Shown one piece after another: positions 56,587 to 64,000 of a stretch of 64,000 bases of DNA. Where the stretch lies: NCBI RefSeq assembly GCF_011386835.1, contig NC_088792.1, positions 41,034,882 through 41,098,881 on the forward strand, read 5' to 3'. Each line of letters opens with the position of its first letter. Within the stretch, counting starts at the first letter, position 1. The notes under the pieces were generated by a model. That model was given only the letters and a program-made list of their open reading frames with translations. It made no database searches and was not told where the DNA came from. Position numbers and translations under genes: made by a program. Origin of the DNA: Chrysemys picta bellii (taxonomy: Eukaryota > Chordata > Testudines > Emydidae).

Positions 56587-56800
56587 TAGGGTTACCATAT
56601 TTTGAGTGTCCAAAAAGAGGACACTCCACGGGGCCCCGCCCAACTCCACCCCTTCCCCAAAGTCCCTGCCCCAACTCCGCCCCCTCCCCTGCTTCCCGCG
56701 AACATTTGATTCGCGGGAAGCCTGAAGTAGGCAGCAGGTAAACTGGGGGGGGGGGAGGAGGCGCGGCCCAGTGAGTCCGTGTAATGCGCTGGCTGTGTCC
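56587..56800. mobile_element. hAT-like element, left end only
   Basis: It begins TAGGGTTACCATATTTTGAG with GTCC...GGAC words, as in 48487-49692. The core is GC-rich and holds a perfect hairpin (56691-56702 with 56710-56721). No right terminus or duplication was found, so the right coordinate is approximate. Confidence 0.65.
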
Positions 56801-58319
56801 AAGGTTGGCCATAATCCCTCCACACTCCTAAAATGTTACAATGATCCAGCTTAATTTCGTGCTGCATGTACAAATCACACTGCTAAACAAGATTATTTTG
56901 CTAACGGCAAACACAGAGAGATGTAGATTTGCTGTAAAAAGGTGGAGAACAATGTAGAGATATGTCTGTAGAAGATTATAATTTAGAGACACTCTGTCAT
57001 AAGGGACAGTATTATGAACACAGGAAAAGGCTGTGTGCAGCAGTTCACCAAAGATGCTCTCCAGTTTGTTTTATTAAAGTTATATTCCTTTCTCATTCAC
57101 TGGTTTGTTATTTAATGAACCTCAAGGTTGCTACAGACAGGACTTTGGAACTCTGCACAGAACAACTTCTGTGCCCCCAGCACATGAGGACAGAGGCCAA
57201 AGGGCAGGGCAAGCCAGGAAAATGGTGGGCCTAAGGTCAGTTGGATCTGTACCTATGCAGGCCAAGAAGCTATTCATCACAGCAGAGAGAAGTATACTGT
57301 CCTCGGGGGTTATTAAAGCTGGGTGCAGGCTGGATCCTTCCCCTAGCTCCTCTTGAGCCCAGCCACCCAGGTTTTGTCCTGGTTCAGAAGGTTTACATTC
57401 CATTCTCCTGGAATATAGAATAGCTCTAGTGCTAGATGTTACCATGGTCTCTTTGGCTGCTCAGATGTTATTAGCATCAGCATTTACAGGAATCCATCTG
57501 GTATTGGGCAGATCTCAAGGCCAAATCCTGTTTCCTCCCCCCCCCCCCCCCACATCACAGGTAAAATCAGTGCTTCCCTTATTCATCATCATTACACTGA
57601 CTCATGCTCCCTTTCCTTAGATCTTCACTTAAACACAGTATTGTTTATTTCAGATCTAAGGTATTATTTTGGAGTATGAACCCATGCATTTAAAGTATTT
57701 GTAGTTCCAATGTGACTACATTGGAGTAGGTACTTCCCCTCTGCCTGCAGGCTATGGCTGTCTTATTAAATACCTTCATGTTTGAAGTGTTTCATCCTGT
57801 TGCTGAATTTCTATGTGCTTTACTTGCACGTAGAAACTCCTTGATTAGATGATTTTTTGAGAGTAGGTCTTTTTCATTTTTCTTATGTCTTCTGATACCC
57901 TAGTACGCCCTGGATATAGAGTTGCCAGTTAGAGAGAGAGAGTGTCTCTCAAATATATATGGGACGTTCCCGTCTGGTGATATCTGGACCGGTGATCCGC
58001 TAGGTCACTCCAATCTTCGACTCTGGGAGCCAGCCTTACCCTGCTCTGCTGTGAGAACCCCCACTCCTGGTCTGTTCACGCACAGCCTCTGGCATGTAAG
58101 ATGCTTCTTGGATTGTGCAGCCGAATGACACTAGACAATATCTCCGGTCCCAGACACAACCTTAGGAACCTTTGTCTTGCAGACACCCAACTTGACAAAC
58201 TTATGATTGAATGGTATCCAATGCATTTATAAAGATGAACATGGGGGTGTAGGGTGTTCCCATGAGGTACAGAACATCAGAATATATATATAATTTGAGA
58301 GAGCGACACACACACACAC
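56801..58319. other. Unclassified sequence
   Basis: A C-run lies at about 57537-57551. 57920-58200 (TCTCTCAAATATATATGGGA ... CTCCGGTCCCAGACACAACC) looks repeat-derived, possibly from an endogenous retrovirus, but I cannot assign it. No CACNB2 exon seen. Confidence 0.3.
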
Positions 58320-58399
58320 GGTGGGCAAGGTAATATATTTTATTGGACCAACTTCTGTTGATGAAAGAGAAACTTTGGAGGTCTGAGGAAGGTTTTAGA
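58320..58399 (-). mobile_element. Penelope-like (second family) tail, inverted
   Basis: GGTGGGCAAGGTAATATATT, TTATTGGACCAACTTCTGTT and GATGAAAGAGAAACTTTGGA is the reverse of the tail seen at 6563 and 9795. Confidence 0.55.
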
Positions 58400-59235
58400 T
58401 ATATTCTTCCCATCTCCCCTACTCAGATATAATACATATGGCATTTAAACATATTTATTCATCATAAAATAGCATGTTGTAGTATGTTTCCTTATGTCTT
58501 TATTCATTTAATGTTGAAAAACAATATTAAACCCAAAAGGATACATTTATTCAAGTCCTCAGTTGCTGCAAAATGAAATGCTGTGTCTCAGCTAACTCCC
58601 CATAGATCAGCAATGACCAAAATATAATCCAGAGAGTACTAAACATGGACCTTCAGTCATATTCATCTTTAACATAGATGTATGTCCCTTAGAGATTACT
58701 TGTGCCAACATTCAATTCCAGCCAGTCAGATTAAGTTGCAACATTGCAAGCTGAAATCTGTGGGCCACAAAACTCCTTATTAAAGTTGATGGTAGCTGCA
58801 ATTTGCTTCATTATATGGAAAATCAGGGGCAATGCTTGGAATTCTGAAGATAAGCTGTCAATCAGTCTCACTGTTGGGCAAAGAAGCTACAGATGGTGAA
58901 TGTGTGAACTCTGTATATGCGATATTTTCTTCTAGAGATCTAGGAACTATAACTTATTTGAATGACTATTTGAAGGAATGCCCCATTAACATCTTCATTA
59001 ATAGGATATTATTTTGAAATTATACATTCTATTTATATTAGAACTAAATAATCAGGGATCAATGTTTATGGAAAAAATACCAAGTCATTTATTTCAGTAG
59101 TGCCATTTTGAATTTGTGAAGTAAACTAAACTGAAGTTAAAAAGAAAAGAGAGATCCTATATTCATTAAAGGGCTATTCATCAAAAATTCTTGGCTCCTT
59201 TGGTACTGGCCATTAATTCTCCGTAGCTTGGCAAC
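58400..59235. other. AT-rich sequence, nothing recognised
   Basis: No element or exon recognised. Confidence 0.4.
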
Positions 59236-59622
59236 CACAAAGCCTAGTCACAATGTCCCTCTCAGTTCCTTGGGGGGCATGGGTGTGGCCCAGGAGGGGC
59301 ACCGTGGGTGCTCAGGAGCAGGGGTGCGGCCCGGGGCAGAGCGACAGGTGCTGGGTGGGGTTGGTGGGGCCGGGGCAGGCTTCCTACTTGGCTCCTGAGC
59401 TCCATGTGCTGCCTCCGCTCCACCCCAAACCTCAGTTCTGCAGCTCCCATTGGTTGCAGCTCCCATTGACTCCCCCCAGCAGCAGCTGATGCAACTGGCC
59501 CAGGGGCTGCCCAAGCTGCTCAGGCGGCCCCCAGCCAGGCACACCAGCCGCTGCAGAAGTCATGGATATTTCAGAAAGGCACAGAATCTATGACCTCTGT
59601 GACAAACACGGAGCCTTAATGA
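59236..59622. repeat. GC-rich unclassified DNA-transposon-like repeat
   Basis: It contains two copies of GCAGCTCCCATTG (near 59447 and 59457), a word shared with the palindrome at 1619-1665. It ends with GACCTCTGTGACAAACACGG AGCCTTA, a terminal sequence I associate with turtle MITEs. The left end was not defined. Confidence 0.4.
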
Positions 59623-59631
59623 TAAATGAAG

Positions 59632-59955
59632 AGGACAAGTCACGGATACAGAGCGATCTGGACAACTTGGAAAGCTGGGCACAAGCTAACAATATGCCAT
59701 TTCATGAGGTCAAGTGTGAAGTTATATAGCTAGTAATGAAGAAGGTAGACCACACTTACAGGAAGGAGGACTCTATTCTAAGAAGTAGTGACTCCAAAAA
59801 AGGCATGGGGATCTTGGTAGTTAATCAGCTGACCTTGAGCTCACAGAGTGATGCAGGAGCCAAAAGGGCTAATGTAATCCATTGATGTAGAAACAGGGGA
59901 CTATTGAATAGAAGTGGAGAGGTTTTCATCTTTGTATTTGGCACTACATTTGGTA
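59632..59955 (+). mobile_element. CR1 LINE fragment (ORF2 C-terminal region)
   Basis: The frame reads KSRIQSDLDNLESWAQANNM and then EVKCEVI, matching CR1 RT thumb wording (Q.DLD.LE.WA...F...KC.V). It continues with decayed CR1 text (GMGILVVNQLTLSSQSDAGA) and has no proper 3' tail. Confidence 0.7.
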
Positions 59956-60700
59956 TTTTAGATATTTGTCCTCATCTGTGCAGGGACTGTCCTTTCTTGG
60001 ATATCTGCATCTAGCTCATTGTGCTTGCTATCATAATTTAAAATATTTGTTTAACAATTTCTTCTGAATAGGCTTCATGAATCACTCATTACCCCAAGTG
60101 CATTGGCAACTTTTGAACATGACTCTCCCCTAAATGGAAGAAATTATTTGAAAAGAAAGGTTGAAATCCTACCAAGAAAGATGCTTATTAAAGACTATTT
60201 GGCTTGCTGATGTTTAAATATTAACCACCACAATAAACAGATATTGTACATCATAAAACAATAGATTGCATCAGTATTTAAAATGCCAAATAATTCCAGT
60301 GCTAACCACTCGTGTTAATGTTAATTTAGCATTACAATGTATGCATTCAGATCAGAAACATGTTGTGTTGTAAATGACAGTGTACAAACACTTCAACATG
60401 ATAAGTGAAACCCCTCAAGGCTTTCACTCATTTCTCAGTAAGAAGTTTCTATAATTGTAGGTTCCTATGTTCCTGTAATTTCACCAGTCATTACACCCAA
60501 ATTTCCTCATTTTTCCTCCCTACAAACTCTTCATTAGAACATTAATCTGTGAAGAATACTTACCAAAAAGAATCTAACATTGCATGGAAATTGTTAATAA
60601 GACATAACAACAAGACCTTTGTTTGCTAAAAGAGGAATTCAGAGTTCTTATGGGAAAAAAATCACTAAAATTCCCCACTCTCCCTTTTGGTATTTCATAG
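59956..60700. other. AT-rich sequence, nothing recognised
   Basis: No element or exon recognised. Confidence 0.4.
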
Positions 60701-60915
60701 TACACCTCTACCCCGATATAACGCGACCCAATATAACACGAATTCGAATATAACGTGATAAAGCAGTGCTCCGGGGGGGGGGGGGGGGGGGGGGGGCGGA
60801 AGGCGGGGCTGCACACTCCGACAGATCAAAGCAGTTCGATATAACGCAGTTTCACCTATAAGGCGGTAAGATTTTTTGGCTCCCAAGGACAGCGTTATAT
60901 TGGGGTAGAGGTGTA
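60701..60915. mobile_element. Tigger/pogo-like MITE, second copy
   Basis: The ends TACACCTCTACCCCGATATA and TATTGGGGTAGAGGTGTA are inverted and TA-bounded. The interior matches 2535-2734 word for word in places (ACACGAATTCG, AGCAGTGCTCCG, GGTAAGATTTTTTGGCTCCC). It differs in a 24-base G run at 60773-60796. Confidence 0.92.
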
Positions 60916-62357
60916 CTCATTTCCAGTCAGTTCTATTTGGATCTGAAAGTAACATATAGCATACGTAATTTAAAACAAGTTAATAGTGCATAGCAACTGC
61001 CAAGGCCTCAGGGAATGCCAACTGCCCAACAGAGTTAGTTTAAAATCCACAGTAGAGAACTCTGCACAATATAAGATGCAGGTAGTCTTGCTAAATATAT
61101 AAGATAGATGAACACATCTTTTCTAAAGGTCAATGTTGAGTGACAACAGCCCTATAGTTTAGGTCTTGTAAACACATCAAAAACAAGGTTTAGCAGACCT
61201 ATTTATTAGAGCTGGCTGGAAAACGGGAAATTCTTTCAAGGGGAAAAATTGTGGTTTTGGGGGAAAAAATTCATCCCAAATTGGGACAAAGTAAAAAAAC
61301 ACAAAATATTTTGTGACAAGTGATTCTTGAGGTTGAGGGTTGGGGTGGGGTCTGTATTTAGAAGACCAGAAACTGATTTTTTTTTTAATTTCCTTTTTGC
61401 AAAAATCAAAATTTTGCAATGGAAAATTTTCTATCAGAAAATCATTCAGATAGAAAATTCCCTAAAAGCTTTGCTATCTATCCTTACAGCTAACTCACAT
61501 CAATCTACGTACATGGCCTTCTACATATGCAGAATCTGAACACCTTGTTCTTTTAAAAATAGAAACTATCACTAAGATAAGGCAATAGCAAAATTGGGTT
61601 ATTGAAGCGGTGTAGATTTTGGGGCCTTGTAAGTCACTTTCTGGTTGGAGCAGAAATCAGTGACAGAATCAATGTATTTTCTAGTAAACTTGTACCCTAG
61701 TCTTGTTTATTTGAACTAAGGTGGTCATAAACCACTTTCTTGCAGAAACCTCAATTAAGGCTCCATTGCTCAGTCACCAAGAAGCAGCTATTTCCTATAC
61801 TTTGTCTTTCCAGGATTCTTATTCTTGACACACTGTTTTGTTTTTCCTAACTCAACCCATGGGTTTTATCCCTGGAAATCCCTTACTGCAAAACTGCACA
61901 CAAGGTCTCAAAAGGTGGCCTAGCAATACAGTTGCTCCACAACAAAAGAGAAGATACACACATACACACACAAAGGTTTGACTGTCCATCCAGACAAAGG
62001 AGAGCACTTTAATCCACACAATCCCTTTATTGACTGTATGCATGGCTACTGCATGGCATAACTAACTCTTTCTATGGAGAGTTTCATCCTGAGAGCTCAT
62101 ACACTGAGGAGTCAAAACATTCAGGACATTAGTAGTACCTTTTTGCCATAACACTGCCTTAGTTACGCAGGTCCAGTTCCCACTCAATTCAAAGAAAGTT
62201 AAGTCAAAGTATCTGAAGGCAAAACCAGATCCCAAGTCCTAAGAAGTTCACAAAAGCCTGGAAAGAATTTATTTTTCTACATACAAATCATTGCCTTACT
62301 TTTCCCTTTTGCATAAACTTGATACTATCTCTGCACCCTCTGCTACTGACAGAACCC
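60916..62357. other. AT-rich sequence, nothing recognised
   Basis: No element or exon recognised. Confidence 0.4.
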
Positions 62358-62448
62358 TTTTCAGAGGGGTAGCCATGTTAGTCTGTATCAGCAAAAACAA
62401 GGAGTCCTTGTGGCACCTTAAAGACTAACAAATTTATTTGGGCATAGC
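62358..62448 (-). mobile_element. Penelope-like 3' tail, interrupted by a hAT-like element
   Basis: TTTTCAGAGGGGTAGCCATG, TTAGTCTGTATCAGCAAAAA and CCTTGTGGCACCTTAAAGAC, then AACAAATTTATTTGGGCATAGC, is the minus-orientation tail. The hAT-like element at 62449 inserted in its last GGCATAGC. Confidence 0.8.
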
Positions 62449-63050
62449 TAGGGTTACCATACGTCTGGTTTTTCCCGGACATGTCCGGCTTTTCGGCAAT
62501 CAAACCCCCGTCCGGGGGGAATTGCCAAAAAGCCAAACATGTCCGGGAAAATGCCGGCCGGGCACTTCCCCTCCCGCGGCTGCTCTGCTCCTCCCCTGAC
62601 TCTTCGGCTCTGTTTAAGAGCCGGGCTGCCTGAGCGCTACCAGCTTCGGGCAGCCCCCATGCCTCCGGACCCTGCACCGCCGGAGCCCAGGAGGGGAAGT
62701 GCCTGGCTGGGGGCGCAGGGTCCGGAGGCAAGGGGGCTGCCCGAAGCCCAAGCGCTACCGGCTTCACGGTTTGCCGGGCAGCCTCCAGACTCTGCGCCCC
62801 CGGCTGGGCGCTTCCCCTCCCAGGCTCCAGCTGCACTGGGGAAGCGCCAGCCGGGGGCGCAGGGTCTGGGGGCTGCCCGGCAAACCGTGAAGCCGGTAGC
62901 GCTCGGGCAGCCCTTTCTGTGTGGCTGGGAGTGGGAGGGAGGAGGGGCAGAGTTAGGGCGGGGTTGGGACGGGGAAGGGGCGGAGTCGGAGCGGGGCTGG
63001 GGGTGGGAGGGTCCTCTTTTTTTTTTTATTTGTTAAGTATGGTAACCCTA
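62449..63050. mobile_element. hAT-like element (TAGGGTTACCATA type), hairpin core
   Basis: It begins TAGGGTTACCATACGTCTGG and ends AAGTATGGTAACCCTA. The flanking duplication GGCATAGC is exact (62441-62448 and 63051-63058). Subterminal CCCGGACATGTCCGG words sit inside the left end. The core has two adjacent long hairpins (62642-62749 and 62751-62903). Confidence 0.94.
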
Positions 63051-63058
63051 GGCATAGC

Positions 63059-64000
63059 GGCCGGGCGATCCCGGGTTGGTTTTGGTCTGATAAATGCATG
63101 CATCCCTGGAAGTCAGAACCCTGTTCTTAATATAACCTCCCTAAATCATTGACTGTGAGGGTTTTGGAATTAGGAGTGAAAATAGATGCAGCTGTGCAAT
63201 AGAAAATACACTGACTCTCAAATGGAGCTTTGTTACACAAAAAAGAAACCAATCTACTTTCTTGGCAGATACATGGACCATCAGAGGAAGCATTTTCAAT
63301 CACATACTTTTTGTCCACTTAATAATTCCCCATGGTTAGCACAACTGATACGTATCATTTTAGGAAATAAATCATACCCAGCAATTAAAAGTAAGACAAG
63401 GACTATTATCTTTATCTTCACTTGGTCTCTATGTTTTTTTGGAATAAAGGAAAGCAAACTTTACGTTATTTAAAGTAGATAATGTTCTGCACAATTGGAA
63501 ATTATCACTTTGAAGGTAACCAAGATAAATGAAACTACATACAACTCACAAGACAAAGAAGTATGCCCTATCACTAAGTCACTTGTCTTTGAGCAAGAGA
63601 AAGTCGAAGGAACAAACAAAAAATCCCATATCAAGGCAAGTTGAGAAAAGATACAAAGTAAATATTCTGAGTACATACTGGTTTCAAAAATTCGCTATCA
63701 GAAAAAAGTTGTTTGGTTTATTCTCCTTTCATGTAAATTAAAATAATTTTAATCCAATTATTTACCAATAACCTCCTAGAGTGTCCCATATAATGTACTG
63801 ATTTGACAAATGTGATGTAAGAAGTCACAATGAATTTTGACATCTAGTTAGCTCCTCATTATTTATTTGCAGAAAAAGGGCTCTCTCATCCACAACAATT
63901 TTTTGTCTGGCCTTAACCCACATGGTACAACTGCACTATAAATTGAAGCTGCAACCACAAATCTAAGTTGTACTTGTGCCTTCATAAAGGTCTTTTCCAC
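63059..64000. other. AT-rich sequence, nothing recognised
   Basis: No repeat, and no further CACNB2 exon on the minus strand. Confidence 0.4.

Noticed and set aside
62378..63036. Open frames of 152 and 165 codons
   Set aside because: They cover hairpin arms of a hAT-like element on both strands, plus Penelope-tail sequence. Composition explains them.
54764..64000. Search for other CACNB2 first exons (the palmitoylated MQCCGL start and the KGARRKNRFKG exon)
   Set aside because: Neither motif was found by reading the minus strand. They are probably outside the window, though short exons can be missed by eye.

Overview
This is vertebrate genomic DNA, not microbial. The repeat set points to a turtle: CR1 LINEs, a tRNA-derived SINE with a CR1-like tail, Penelope-like elements, many hAT-like elements with 8-bp target duplications, and pogo/Tigger-like elements ending in CACCTCTACCTCGATATAAC. 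The turtle assignment rests on remembered repeat families, not on a search.

Only one host gene is visible. It is CACNB2, the beta-2 subunit of voltage-gated calcium channels, on the minus strand. Two coding exons are supported. One is a shared 120-bp exon at 53777-53896 (40 codons, just before the SH3 domain). The other is an alternative first exon at 54695-54763 (23 codons, the beta-2e N terminus), 798 bp upstream of it. Both junctions are phase 0 with clean GT/AG sites. Positions 1-53776 therefore belong to the intron downstream of the shared exon. Positions above 54763 hold the 5' UTR and promoter side of the beta-2e exon and sequence lying within an intron of the longer isoforms. No other CACNB2 exon was found.

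Layout: 486-2311 is two nested hAT-like elements. 2535-2734 is a Tigger-like MITE. 4139-6262 is a CR1 interrupted by a solo LTR, which is itself interrupted by a Penelope-tailed composite. 9068-9882 is a multi-hairpin element and a second Penelope-like family. 11455-11797 is a hAT transposase scrap split by a small MITE. 12584-14685 holds two CR1 pieces around a Penelope-like insertion, then a 94-bp direct repeat. 19605-20190 is a non-LTR 3' end. 24075-25678 is a CR1 with RT. 26362-27517 is a Penelope-tailed composite around an LTR-like body. 30240-33867 is a nearly full-length but 3'-truncated CR1. 36533-37915 is an LTR-like repeat split by a hAT-like element. 43656-46500 is a Penelope-like element (RT plus GIY-YIG) split by a CpG-rich hAT-like element. 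47229 is a 26-bp Penelope-tail insertion. 48487-49692 and 62449-63050 are hAT-like elements. 50665-50849 is a tRNA-derived SINE. 60701-60915 is a second Tigger-like MITE.

Apart from CACNB2, all recognisable coding sequence is decayed transposon protein. The points most worth a second look are the conserved beta-2e exon, the recurrent Penelope insertions bounded by inverted tails with 11-12 bp target duplications, and the family of hAT-like elements that share termini but carry unrelated, GC-rich, often palindromic cores.
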